From positions 1,293,526 through 1,357,525 of the forward strand of contig NZ_AP018288.1 in assembly GCF_002368335.1 (NCBI RefSeq): DNA of 64,000 nucleotides. Direction: 5' to 3'. This DNA is from Nostoc sp. NIES-4103. Its GTDB lineage: Bacteria; Cyanobacteriota; Cyanobacteriia; Cyanobacteriales; Nostocaceae. The first letter of the stretch is position 1; the number at the start of each line of letters is the position of its first letter. The notes under the pieces are model-generated. The model was not told the origin of the DNA, did no database searches, and saw only the letters and a program-made list of their open reading frames with translations. A program made the position numbers and the translations under genes. Below are positions 42,589 to 50,653 of this stretch, one piece after another.

Positions 42589-42822
42589 TTATGCTTCAAT
42601 TTTTCGCCGTTGTGGTCGAAAATTCAAAAAAGGCGATAGAACTAACAAACCTGGAAAGAAGAAGAATACCAGAAAGTACATAAACGTGCGCTCTACAGCG
42701 CTAACCACATACCAGCGCTGTTTGAGGTAAAACAGCACAGCAACCGGGATGATCAACAGGTAAGCCCCAGCCAAAACCAAATAAAGCAGGGGGACAATCA
42801 GGGATTCTTGCTCTAACAACAT
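42589..42822 (-). CDS. ndhL: NAD(P)H-quinone oxidoreductase subunit L
   Basis: Small membrane subunit of the cyanobacterial NDH-1 complex, needed for cyclic electron flow and CO2 uptake. 77 residues from ATG 42822 (MLLEQESLIVPLLYLVLAGAYLL) with two membrane helices and the conserved 'FYLKQRWYVVSAVERTFMYFLVFFFFPGLLVLSPF'. A start seven codons upstream (42843) is possible. It is followed by DUF3007 and trpA. An IS-derived fragment begins about 40 bases upstream, so its promoter region has been altered or replaced. Confidence 0.93.
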   Translation of the reverse strand: MLLEQESLIVPLLYLVLAGAYLLIIPVAVLFYLKQRWYVVSAVERTFMYFLVFFFFPGLLVLSPFLNFRPQRRKIEA

Positions 42823-42867
42823 AGATAAGATTATTCCGTGCATCTGTTTTCCATCATAGGCTGAACG

Positions 42868-43235
42868 GTTGACACTCACCGACCTAAAGGTATGGTGATT
42901 CTTGGGCTGAATCCTGCCTCTCCCAAGTAAACTTGGCTTTGGTCTTACAGTTTCATGTCTAGTCCGACTACACCTTACGGTAAGCACTCTTATGAACTAC
43001 TCCCCAAGCGTAAATTCGGGTATGCCCTACCCTATTTGATTTTTGTTTTCTCCCACCTATGCCATATTTTTTTAGAGGGCACTGAGGTATTAGGGCAACC
43101 CCTAAGGGCTGGTGACATTAGCCTTTATACAGCGTGTGAGTTCGTATGCCACGACTACATCTTCGTTCCCGCTTACGTTCAATTTTACCAGACAGCCGTC
43201 GTTCTACGACGGGGTTTTAGACCCAAGTTTTCGAT
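42868..43235 (-). mobile_element. Non-autonomous IS200/IS605-like fragment
   Basis: One end carries a perfect CCGTCGT-TCT-ACGACGG hairpin (43196-43212) next to 'ggttttagaccc', the other a 'cactcaccgacctaaaggtatggtg' foldback (about 42872-42900) like the right ends and TnpB guide-RNA scaffolds of cyanobacterial IS605-type elements. The interior (about 280 bases) codes for nothing recognisable: no tnpA or tnpB domain. I read it as an internally deleted relic; call by resemblance. Confidence 0.5.
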
Positions 43236-43239
43236 AAAC

Positions 43240-44553
43240 TTAGGAAAGTAGACTTGATTGCAAAATTGGTTGATTTCGCAGTTCATCCCACATCCAGACG
43301 GGTTGACCACTCATTAGATGAATGCCACCAACAGCGCGATCGCTATTACTAATTTCCCACCAATTCACTTGTTTTCTCACCAAAGCCTGTCCGATTTCGG
43401 TTAGCTGGAGTACTCGCTTCGGCCAAGGCTGGTTTATGGATTCAATAGTAATTTCCAATGGTGGATAATTACTTTGCAACATTTCGGTCAGCACATACCA
43501 ATACATACTGTCTCCCAGAAAAGGAAGTGGTTCCTTCTCTAGAATCAGCATTGTAAAGAGTTGATCGGCTGCGATCGCTTTAAAGTCTTTGAGAATCTCT
43601 AAAGTTAGCTGCTGTGTCAAGCTGAGTCCATTGTCTATCCAGGGGAGTTCCTGGAGATGTCGGCGTAAGGCTTTGGCCATTGAGGGAAGTTCGGGAGTTT
43701 GCGTATTCACAATCTGCATCAGTTCTTGGGGTGATGCAGCGCTCAAAGCTTGCCAAACTCGATGTCCTAATTCTAGGCGATCGCGAGTTATCGGGCGTCG
43801 TCGTTCCCAAAGGATGCGGAGTGCTTCAGATGAAAGTTGTCCCAACCCCACAAAGCGTTGAATACCGGGAAAAGAATCGATGCAAATTAACTCTAGGCGT
43901 TGGGGAAATGATTGATGTGTCCAAAAGTGGTGCAGGATACGAGCTAGAATCAGCTGGTCGTAGGAATCATGCTCAAACCACAGTACCACTCGCTCATATT
44001 CATGGCTGCGATGCAATTGGCTGTATTCTCGTTCTAGACGGTTTTGAGCATCTTTGAAGGTAATACCGTATGCCTGTGAGATGAAAGTGGCTCGTGTGTT
44101 GAGAAATTGCAACTGTTCAGTGTCTAAAGGAACAGGCCCCTGGCAGTAGGGGTCAGTAAATTCTAGGAAATCACCACCAAAACCTGCGATCGCTAGTTTA
44201 TTTTGAATATCTGAGCCACACCGCACATGCAACGTCTTGAAATCGGCATCGAAAGCTGTAACAATCCCACGGGCAATATCCTTACTAACTTGCTCGATGC
44301 GTTGAATATGCTGCTTAAGTTTTGTCCAACTCGATAACCCATTTTCCCTAGCTATAACTAGTTGAGCATCACTAAGCTGGGGTTGAAATCCAGCAAAATC
44401 TTTAATATTCCTAGCTTGATGATGATGCACTTGAAAACGTTTCAGCGCTAACTCTTGTTCACTCTTGTACTCAAAGAGTAGATCCTTAGCTCGTTTTTTC
44501 TGTTGTTCAAGATTCAAGCGCTCCTGTTTGAGCGGCTGACGCACATTAGGCAT
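43240..44553 (-). CDS. DUF1835 / DUF3658 domain protein
   Basis: 437 residues. The N-terminal 90 residues are helical with an ankyrin-like 'LSDAQLVIARENGLSSWTKLKQHI'. The DUF1835 core starts at 'TLHVRCGSDIQNKLAIAGFGGDFLEFTDPYCQGPV' and continues through 'LWFEHDSYDQLILARIL'; the C-terminal part corresponds to DUF3658 ('ADQLFTMLILEKEPLPFLGDSMYW'). The function is unknown. Monocistronic, downstream of nothing on its strand. ATG 44553 has a good 'aggagg' just upstream. Confidence 0.85.
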   Translation of the reverse strand: MPNVRQPLKQERLNLEQQKKRAKDLLFEYKSEQELALKRFQVHHHQARNIKDFAGFQPQLSDAQLVIARENGLSSWTKLKQHIQRIEQVSKDIARGIVTAFDADFKTLHVRCGSDIQNKLAIAGFGGDFLEFTDPYCQGPVPLDTEQLQFLNTRATFISQAYGITFKDAQNRLEREYSQLHRSHEYERVVLWFEHDSYDQLILARILHHFWTHQSFPQRLELICIDSFPGIQRFVGLGQLSSEALRILWERRRPITRDRLELGHRVWQALSAASPQELMQIVNTQTPELPSMAKALRRHLQELPWIDNGLSLTQQLTLEILKDFKAIAADQLFTMLILEKEPLPFLGDSMYWYVLTEMLQSNYPPLEITIESINQPWPKRVLQLTEIGQALVRKQVNWWEISNSDRAVGGIHLMSGQPVWMWDELRNQPILQSSLLS

Positions 44554-44766
44554 ACGACCTCCTTAAATTACCGCCTGTGTCCGCCAGTCAGGCAAAGGAA
44601 ACCGTATTATTTAAAGTTTTGATCATGGGCGCAGCCCTTTCCGCGGACGTGGTAGCGCATTGACGCATCCGTTTATTCTACCCTATTCAGGAAGCAGGAG
44701 AAACCATCGCTCAACAGATTTTATGCGTACAATTTATACAACTTTTACATAAGCATAACTACCTCA

Positions 44767-44856
44767 GTTCCAGAGCCGTCTACGAGTATTGCAATTTTAG
44801 GCTTAGGTCTAGGTTGGCTACTAAAGCGCAAGTTCAATCCCAGACAGTCTAATTAG
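44767..44856 (+). pseudogene. Orphan PEP-CTERM sorting tail
   Basis: In frame the plus strand reads VPEPSTSIAILGLGLG..., then WLLKRK and a stop: the VPEP motif, a hydrophobic helix and a basic end, which is the complete PEP-CTERM exosortase signal. The upstream frame is open for some 100 bases but shows no recognisable protein and no start. It is best seen as the surviving 3' end of a lost exported-protein gene. Confidence 0.65.
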
Positions 44857-44939
44857 TATTTTTAATAATGAAGTCAGAAAGCTGGGAAGGTGTTTGTCAG
44901 TTATCAGTAATTTTTTAGCAAAGTACTGAGTGCTGAGGA

Positions 44940-45170
44940 GCCAGCCGCGTAGTGAGGTAGTCAATGGGAAAACCTCAAGACTCTTCGCATGACGCTCGCG
45001 CTTCTCGCGTTAGCGCAGCGCTAACAACAGTCCCCCAGACGCTACGCGAACGAGCGTCTTTGAAGGAGAAGACTCGCGTTAGCGCAGTGCTAACGACGGA
45101 AACCGCTTCTGAGGGGGCTGCCAGTGCCGTACTGCCTCACTACGGCACTGGCTCCCCAATGCCCTACTTT
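44940..45170. repeat. Cluster of dispersed palindromes
   Basis: 'cgcgttagcgcag(c/t)gctaac' occurs twice (about 45006 and 45075), 'gaaggagaagac' is shared with a repeat in the DUF5331 gene, and a perfect 12-base stem GCCAGTGCCGTA / TACGGCACTGGC lies at 45120-45152. No gene seen here. Confidence 0.7.
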
Positions 45171-45293
45171 CCAAATTAAAAAGCTGTTGGAGAAAATTTT
45201 TGAAATTTAGTTGGACAAAATGTACAATTGATGTTCAAATAGATAAGGGGATATTTACTGCCCCTACAAAATAAGTGACTCCTAAGTAAATTA

Positions 45294-45655
45294 GGGGGTG
45301 TGGCGGAATGGCAGACGCTACGGACTTAGCTAACTGAGCCTTGAAGGAGAAATCCCTCAAGTGGATGCTCTCAAACTCAGGGAAACCTAAATCTGGTAAC
45401 AGACATGGCAATCCTGAGCCAAGCCCAAAAATTTTAGATTTTAGATTGCTAGTCAATTCAAAATGCAAAATCTGAAATTAAGGGAAGGTGCAGAGACTCG
45501 ACGGGAGCTACCCTAACGTAAAGTCGAGGGTAAAGGGAGAGTCCAATTCTTAAAGCCCAAGGTTGTTAAACCTGTCAGGCAGTAGTGAAAGCTACAGAAG
45601 AATGAAAATCCGTTGACCGTAAAAGGTCGTGAGGGTTCAAGTCCCTCCACCCCCA
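45294..45655 (+). tRNA. trnL: tRNA-Leu (UAA) with group I intron
   Basis: Exon 1 is 45294-45327 (GGGGGTGTGGCGGAATGG... ending GGACTT) and exon 2 is 45605-45655 (AAAATCCGTTGACC... ending CACCCCCA). The 7-bp acceptor stem GGGGGTG/CACCCCC, the T-arm GGTTCAAGTCC and a long variable arm of class II tRNA are visible. The intron splits the UAA anticodon after its first base, as in other cyanobacteria. CCA is not encoded. Confidence 0.96.
45328..45604 (+). other. Group I intron in trnL-UAA
   Basis: 277 bases. Recognisable core segments are 'actcagggaaacctaaatctgg', 'ggcaatcctgagccaagcc', 'ggtgcagagactcgacgggagc' and 'agagtccaattct'. A terminal G (45604) precedes exon 2. The variable P6b-type region contains 'attttag' heptamer repeats (about 45430-45450), the known source of length polymorphism in Nostoc introns. 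Self-splicing expected. Confidence 0.93.
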
Positions 45656-45695
45656 CTAAAAAACTCCAAATTCAAATCCAAAACTTGTGACTTTA

Positions 45696-45808
45696 TGTAC
45701 AGCGACATTAATCTGTCATCAGTGACAGATTAATGTCGCTGCGACTATTTAATTGTCGTTGGAACAAATTAGATGTCTCTGGGTTAGTGGTGACAAATTT
45801 ATGTCGCC
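45696..45808. mobile_element. Tn7-like transposon end of type V-K CAST type
   Basis: Starts TGTACA, then an 18-base perfect inverted repeat (AGCGACATTAATCTGTCA, 4-base loop, its inverse, 45701-45740), then GACTATTTAATTGTC and a GTGACAAATTTATGTC copy at about 45790. This closely resembles, from memory, the TnsB-binding repeats at ends of type V-K CRISPR-associated transposons. It begins 40 bases after a tRNA gene, the favoured target of those elements. The opposite end was not found in this window. Confidence 0.7.
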
Positions 45809-45914
45809 CATGATGCACTCTATAAGGAGTTACACCTGAGTCTGGTGGGCGAAACTTTCACTCGCATCAGACCGAGAGTTCAACCATGTCCATTTCTGGA
45901 CTTAGTTGGCAGAG

Positions 45915-46300
45915 TTATGTACGGACTGGATACCGTGATTCACTCTGCAACGAATCGCGCGGTTTTTCACCGTGTTTAGGTAGCGTATCCCCATCAACAA
46001 ATGATGCTGCTGAGGTGTTAGCTTCTTCTGTTTCAATAAACTCGATGCCGTGTTGAGTACACAGTTGTTCAATTCGTTCTTTAAGCCTAGCGGTCGGGGT
46101 TTGGACAAACTTTTGGTTCTTTTTCTTGCCCAAATTGACCCCAGTTTTTATGCCCTGCCCCCAGCCAAATACCACTCGCCCTATGCGGTATTGCAAGCAG
46201 TGATTGACAACGATTTTGGCTGCTTTATTAATCGCATCCCTGACTTGCCGATTTCGTTTCTCGGTGATGGAGGCGAGTTTATTTGACCAAAAGCCCTGTG
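45915..46300 (-). pseudogene. Cas12k-like (or TnpB-like) RuvC C-terminal fragment
   Basis: Open on the minus strand from the MITE junction at 46300: '...NKLASITEKRNRQVRDAINKAAK' region, then 'VVFGWGQGIKTGVNLGKKKNQ', 'VQTPTARLKERIEQLC' and 'IEFIETEEANTSAASFVDGD', ending after HGEKP. This is the RuvC-II/helical part of a Cas12k or IS605 OrfB-type protein; Cas12k is favoured because of the V-K-like end next to it. The N-terminal three quarters and the zinc-finger C-terminus are missing, so it is inactive. No tracrRNA or CRISPR repeat was recognised between it and the transposon end. Confidence 0.65.
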
Positions 46301-46301
46301 G

Positions 46302-46470
46302 TTAGGACTTACGCACTGTACAAATTAACCATAATATGTATAAGAGTATTTAGTCGTTTCAGGCACTTTGCATAATCCTGATTTATTCACATATTTGCGA
46401 TCGCTGGATGCTAAACATGGCTGAAACACTCAAATTGTGTGTAGTACTTATGTACGATGCGTAAGTCCTA
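46302..46470. mobile_element. MITE with TTAGGACTTACGCA ends
   Basis: Outer inverted ends TTAGGACTTACGCA / TGCGTAAGTCCTA, 169 bases, no coding capacity. It abuts the broken end of the Cas12k-like fragment, so it inserted in or next to that gene. Confidence 0.75.
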
Positions 46471-46487
46471 CTAGCTTGAGTTTTAGT

Positions 46488-46552
46488 TCAGTTTTCATTT
46501 AATTTCATGTATTCCCACATCCGCTCAATAGGGTTAAGTTTAGAGGCTTCTC
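46488..46552 (-). pseudogene. IS630-type transposase C-terminal fragment
   Basis: The minus strand reads ...ASKLNPIERMWEYMKLNEN and a stop. 'LNPIERMW' contains the last catalytic Glu region of IS630/Tc1-type DDE transposases. Nothing upstream continues the frame recognisably; it is a remnant. Confidence 0.6.
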
Positions 46553-46826
46553 GCTACCGCTGTTGAGATCGCCACTTTGCCATCTGACACCAAACCAAGA
46601 TGGCAAGTGGACTTACTAAGACGGGGACTGGACTCACCAAAATCTAAAATCTAAAATGGTATCAAAGCCTCATTAGCAATTTTATTTTTCCTGTCCCCCT
46701 GCTCTTATACCATTTCACGAAATTATTGATACAAATCACTTTTCTTGCTCCCCCAGCCTCCCCAGCTTCCCCAGATCCCCCAGCTTGGCTAAATGTATCA
46801 ACTTGAAAGTGAAACGGTATTATGCC

Positions 46827-47510
46827 TCATTCCGGGACAGATAAAGGCACCCCATTATCGGTGGGTTGCAATTGCAGGATAAAGGGAACTGCTTTTTTTA
46901 CCCACTCTGAAGCAGATGGATAATCAGCCGCTTCTTTTCCAAAACCGATTTGCAACATATCAGTATTAATGATTCCAGGATTGAGAGGAACAGCAGCCAT
47001 ACCAGAGGGTAATTCTTGAGCTAGAGAACGAGTTAACCCTTCAATTGCCCACTTGGAAGCGCAATAGGGTGCAACTTCAGGAGAAGTAGAACAACCCCAG
47101 CCAGAACTAAAGTTAACAATAATGCCATGTTTGTTTTCTACCATTGTTGGGACAAAGTGGCGAATTACATGAAAAACTCCTTTGACATTGATATCAATCA
47201 GGCGGGAAAACTCCTCAGTGGGAACTTTCCACAAAGGTGTTAAGTAATTAATAATTGCCGCATTATTAATCAGCAAATCTGGTGATTCATATTGGCTGAG
47301 TAAACGCTGGGCCCAAGTTTGGACTTGCTGTTCATTGGTAACATCTACCACAGCAAAATCATGAGGCGAACCAAACTTTTGGACTAGTTTATTTGCAGCA
47401 GCTTCTGAACGAACGCAACCATAAACAGTGTGTCCCTGATGAATAAACTGCTCAGCCATAGCATAACCAAGACCTCGGCTGATACCAGTGATAACGATGC
47501 GCTTGACCAT
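46827..47510 (-). CDS. Short-chain dehydrogenase/reductase
   Basis: 227 residues, Rossmann fold, NAD(P)-dependent: TGISRGLG nucleotide-binding loop, 'DLLINNAAI' (NNA motif), Ser in 'NFSSGWG' and the catalytic YCASK. 'PLNPGIINTDM' is the post-catalytic loop. Length is usual for the classical family. Substrate not predictable. It starts seven bases after the DUF5331 gene on the same strand, so probably cotranscribed. Confidence 0.93.
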   Translation of the reverse strand: MVKRIVITGISRGLGYAMAEQFIHQGHTVYGCVRSEAAANKLVQKFGSPHDFAVVDVTNEQQVQTWAQRLLSQYESPDLLINNAAIINYLTPLWKVPTEEFSRLIDINVKGVFHVIRHFVPTMVENKHGIIVNFSSGWGCSTSPEVAPYCASKWAIEGLTRSLAQELPSGMAAVPLNPGIINTDMLQIGFGKEAADYPSASEWVKKAVPFILQLQPTDNGVPLSVPE

Positions 47511-47517
47511 ATTTTCC

Positions 47518-48468
47518 TTATTTGATTAAAATAGCTTCTTCTCCATCCCATGCCGCACCCTGACAAAACTCATCTACCCAAGAAGCTAGACTACGGGCAT
47601 TAGTGCTATTAGATAAATTCACTTTCTTGGGAATGTCTGGTGGTTGCACCTTCACATTGCCGTTGGTGTGAACATCTTTAACTACAGTGAATTCGGTAGC
47701 TAATGCCGATGCTGACAGAGTTTTGGCAATAACAGGAACCTCGGTAGTAATTAAGAGCGATCGCACTGATTTGCGATTGCTGGTAACATCATTAGTCATT
47801 TCTACCAATGCTACTTTTGATCGCACTGGTTGATTTTGCTGTAGTAAACTAGAAGCTTGCTTGGTGGAGTGTGGCATCCTTCCAAGAGGCTGGGGAGCAA
47901 TCTTAGTGACAATTGCGTTCGTCGTTCGCGCTAGCGTCTCCGAAGGAGAAGACGTTGGCGCAGCCATCGCTGGCACTGGTTTTTGGGTGCGAGTAACTTC
48001 AGGTTTAGTTGTAAATGATACTACAGGCTTATATCCACTTGCCAATTCCAAGGGCTGCTTTTGGGTATGTAACGCCGAAGCCGGAGATTGGTGAGTTTTT
48101 TGAGTGACAGCAACCGATGCTACATGTTTGTCCTCACAAGGTTTCTCTTGTAGAGACTGACTTTCAATTTGGTTGGCAGCTAGAGAATGCTTTAAATTGA
48201 TTGAATGTAATTCTTCATCCGGATTAAAGTTGAGGCCTAAAGCTGCAACTATTTCATCAGGATTATTATTTAGCTCCATAATAAAAGCTAATATCTCATC
48301 AAACTGAGCTTCTAAAACAGACATAGTAGCCAAAATAAAACCAGACGAAGGACGCCGTAGACCATCATACGTCCCCCAAACTCGCATTTTGACCAACCAG
48401 GAACGATTTTGTTCGTAGTAACTCAGCCACTTCAGTTTTAAAGATTGTCGTAGCTGCTGAATGTTCAT
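47518..48468 (-). CDS. DUF5331 domain protein
   Basis: 316 residues from ATG 48468 (MNIQQLRQSLKLKWLSYYEQNRSWL). The N-terminal 95 residues, with 'VWGTYDGLRRPSSGFILATMSVLEAQ' and 'VAALGLNFNPDEEL', match the cyanobacterial DUF5331 family. The remainder is low-complexity, Ser/Thr/Lys/Pro-rich and probably disordered. Part of it (47915-47962) is encoded by a dispersed palindromic repeat inserted in frame. A short conserved C-terminus ('ARSLASWVDEFCQGAAWDGEEAIL') closes it. Function unknown; upstream of the SDR gene. Confidence 0.8.
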   Translation of the reverse strand: MNIQQLRQSLKLKWLSYYEQNRSWLVKMRVWGTYDGLRRPSSGFILATMSVLEAQFDEILAFIMELNNNPDEIVAALGLNFNPDEELHSINLKHSLAANQIESQSLQEKPCEDKHVASVAVTQKTHQSPASALHTQKQPLELASGYKPVVSFTTKPEVTRTQKPVPAMAAPTSSPSETLARTTNAIVTKIAPQPLGRMPHSTKQASSLLQQNQPVRSKVALVEMTNDVTSNRKSVRSLLITTEVPVIAKTLSASALATEFTVVKDVHTNGNVKVQPPDIPKKVNLSNSTNARSLASWVDEFCQGAAWDGEEAILIK

Positions 48469-48522
48469 CGGATGCCTCACTTCAGACAACAATAGTGCAG
48501 ACCTGTATATTTTTAATTAACT

Positions 48523-48855
48523 TTATCCATGCGGATGAAACTGATAGTAAAGCATCTGTTTGACTCTTTGGCCACCTAATAAGTGTTGTTCTACCACTAG
48601 AGGTACTTCTTCGGGTAGAACACCGCTATACCAAACCATATCAGGCAATACTAAAAGCATCGGCCCATTACCGCATTGTCCCAAACAGCTACTAGCCATC
48701 ACTATCACACCTGGGATTGGCAAAGCTGCAAAAGCTGCTAGTACCTTTGCAGCACCTTGCTTTTTACAAGTGCGATTTTGGCAAACCCGCACACACTTAG
48801 GAAGAGTTGGTTGGTCTGCTTGTGGAAAGTTAGATGATTTCGTAATGTCAGTCAT
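48523..48855 (-). CDS. Thioredoxin-like [2Fe-2S] ferredoxin
   Basis: 110 residues with four cysteines in the pattern CVRVCQNRTCKKQG ... SSCLGQCGNGP, which fits the thioredoxin-fold 2Fe-2S ferredoxin family (cluster probably bound by the Cys of the first and second groups). Likely a soluble electron carrier or sensor in the cytoplasm. It lies 55 bases before the DUF5331 gene, same strand. Confidence 0.88.
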   Translation of the reverse strand: MTDITKSSNFPQADQPTLPKCVRVCQNRTCKKQGAAKVLAAFAALPIPGVIVMASSCLGQCGNGPMLLVLPDMVWYSGVLPEEVPLVVEQHLLGGQRVKQMLYYQFHPHG

Positions 48856-48962
48856 TTGTCATTTGCCCTTCGTCATTTGTCATTTGTCCTTTGTCACTTA
48901 TCAAAAGTCTGAGTTTATGACTAATGTCCATTGACTAATGACTAATGACCAATGACCATTGA
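48856..48962. repeat. Heptamer repeats (gtcattt / aatgact)
   Basis: Tandem 'gtcattt(g)' units followed by inverted 'gactaat/gaccaat' units, filling the gap between cysK and the ferredoxin gene; the two halves could pair as an imperfect hairpin. Confidence 0.8.
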
Positions 48963-49937
48963 CTAATCTATTGACAGTCCTTTTGATGCAAGCCATTCAC
49001 GGTTGAATATCCGCGATTGATAGCGGGAACCACTATCACATAAAATGGTGACAATGGTGTGTCCTGGCCCCAATTGCTTCGCCAAGGCAACAGCAGCCGC
49101 AACATTAATACCCGTCGAACCGCCCATTAATAAACCATCCTGACGCAATAGTTGGTAAACAACCCGCAAAGCTTCTTTGTCATCTATCTGAATGGCATCA
49201 TCAGCTGGTGCGCCTTCCATGTTGGCTGTGACGCGACTGTTCCCGATTCCTTCGGTGATGGAATTTCCTTCTATCTTGATTTCGCCGGTTTTGATATAAC
49301 TATAAAGTCCGCTACCTAATGGATCGGCAACAACACATTTAATTGCCGGATTTTGTTCTTTGAGGTACAATGCCACCCCAGCAAAGGTGCCACCAGTACC
49401 GGTTGCAGCTGTCCATGCATCAATTTTACCATCTGTCTGGGCCCAAATTTCTGGGCCTGTGGTTTCGTAATGAGCGCGACGATTGGCTAAATTATCAAAC
49501 TGATTCGCCCAAATAGCGTTTTCTAATTCAGCGGCGACTCTGCCAGATAGCTTGACATAATTGTTTGGATCTCTGTAAGGTACAGCAGGCACGGGACGAA
49601 CTTCTGCCCCTAATGCTGTCAATGCATCTATTTTTTCTTGTGATTGGGTATCGGGAATAATAATTAGGCATTTGTAGCCTTTGGCGTTGCAAATATGGGC
49701 TAATCCAATGCCAGTATTACCAGCGGTTCCTTCTACGACGGTGCCACCAGGCTTAAGCAAACCTTTTTCTTCGGCATCTTGGATAATGTAAAGTGCGGCG
49801 CGGTCTTTGACTGAACCGCCAGGATTGAGAAATTCGGCTTTAGCCAGGATTTCGCAGCCTGTTTCTTCACTAAAGCTGTTTAAACGAATGAGGGGTGTAT
49901 TACCAACTGTGCCAACAAAGCCATTTTTAATATCCAT
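48963..49937 (-). CDS. cysK: Cysteine synthase A (O-acetylserine sulfhydrylase)
   Basis: Makes cysteine from O-acetylserine and sulfide; PLP-dependent, cytoplasmic. 324 residues from ATG 49937 (MDIKNGFVGTVGNTPLIRLN); upstream ATG 49991 would add an unusual leader. PLP lysine Lys44 in NPGGSVKDRAA, phosphate loop 'GTAGNTGIG', substrate loop 'TGTGGTFAG' and 'GGSTG' are all present. Monocistronic, slightly closer to the longer cyanobacterial CysK type with an extended C-terminus. Confidence 0.95.
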   Translation of the reverse strand: MDIKNGFVGTVGNTPLIRLNSFSEETGCEILAKAEFLNPGGSVKDRAALYIIQDAEEKGLLKPGGTVVEGTAGNTGIGLAHICNAKGYKCLIIIPDTQSQEKIDALTALGAEVRPVPAVPYRDPNNYVKLSGRVAAELENAIWANQFDNLANRRAHYETTGPEIWAQTDGKIDAWTAATGTGGTFAGVALYLKEQNPAIKCVVADPLGSGLYSYIKTGEIKIEGNSITEGIGNSRVTANMEGAPADDAIQIDDKEALRVVYQLLRQDGLLMGGSTGINVAAAVALAKQLGPGHTIVTILCDSGSRYQSRIFNREWLASKGLSID

Positions 49938-50276
49938 TCTGACTCTACCTGTGTTCTTGCCTATAAAAATTTTGGCTGATAGCGGTGGCATGATTTACAG
50001 CCTGATGCTAATCGCCTATTTCTATTCTCAACACAAGTGCGTAGAAATGTAGCGGTTTGTTGTGAAAAATTACCACCAACCCCTACCATTAGCCTTTCCT
50101 AGCTAATTTTGAGTAGCAAATGAGTTGCAGCCTAAGTTAAAAGTCTGGACATTCAGTTTTGGTTGTTGAAATTTGGTGATTCCAGGAGATTTAGAACTCT
50201 TGTACTATATTTTAGTGTTTTTACAGCAAATTTTGCTAAATTACTGTCATTTTTAGTGACTACGCCTAAAATGTTA

Positions 50277-50293
50277 TTAACCATAAGGGTTAA
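50277..50293. promoter_or_regulatory. Inverted repeat before higBA, possible operator
   Basis: TTAACC-ATAAG-GGTTAA lies 24 bases before the toxin start, where a HigA-type antitoxin would bind to repress its own operon. Inference from symmetry and position. The region 49938-50276 holds nothing else recognised. Confidence 0.4.
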
Positions 50294-50317
50294 CAATATT
50301 ATTAGAAGCTTGCTACA

Positions 50318-50653
50318 ATGGATATTGTGTTTAGTAACCGTAAATTTGAAAAAGAGTGCAATAACCAGAGGCTTCTAGAGAAAAATCATGGTGCAGATAG
50401 AGCAAAACGCATCCGAAGACGACTAGATGATTTACATGCTGTCAACGTACTGGAAGATATGCGAAATCTTCCTGGAAGATGCCACGAATTACTTCAAGAT
50501 CGGGCAGGTCAGTTATCGCTCGATTTAGATCATCCGTATCGGCTAATATTTGAGCCAGCAGATGAACCAATTCCTACTAAGCCAGATGGTGGCATCGACT
50601 GGAATAAAGTAACTGCCGTTAGAATACTAGGCGTGGAAGATACTCATGAGTAA
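50318..50653 (+). CDS. higB: HigB/RelE-type toxin
   Basis: 111 residues of the RelE/HigB ribosome-dependent mRNA interferase type: 'DIVFSNRKFEKECN' first strand, 'RRRLDDLHAVNVLEDMRNLPGRCHEL', and 'GQLSLDLDHPYRLIFEPADEP' with the conserved Arg in the beta-sheet. The C-terminal 'VTAVRILGVEDTHE' ends the fold. It overlaps the antitoxin gene by eight bases, so they are translationally coupled, toxin first, as in higBA systems. Confidence 0.85.
   Translation: MDIVFSNRKFEKECNNQRLLEKNHGADRAKRIRRRLDDLHAVNVLEDMRNLPGRCHELLQDRAGQLSLDLDHPYRLIFEPADEPIPTKPDGGIDWNKVTAVRILGVEDTHE

Noticed and set aside
42955..43251. 98-residue plus-strand frame over the IS605-like fragment
   Set aside because: No family resemblance, crosses both hairpins of the element and has no ribosome binding site.
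45809..45914. tracrRNA or CRISPR repeat between the Cas12k-like fragment and the transposon end
   Set aside because: A 'gtctggtg...catcagac' foldback is present, but no recognisable V-K repeat; evidence too weak.
50314..50319. TACAAT as -10 box of higBA
   Set aside because: It overlaps the toxin start codon; a leaderless transcript would be required, so not annotated.
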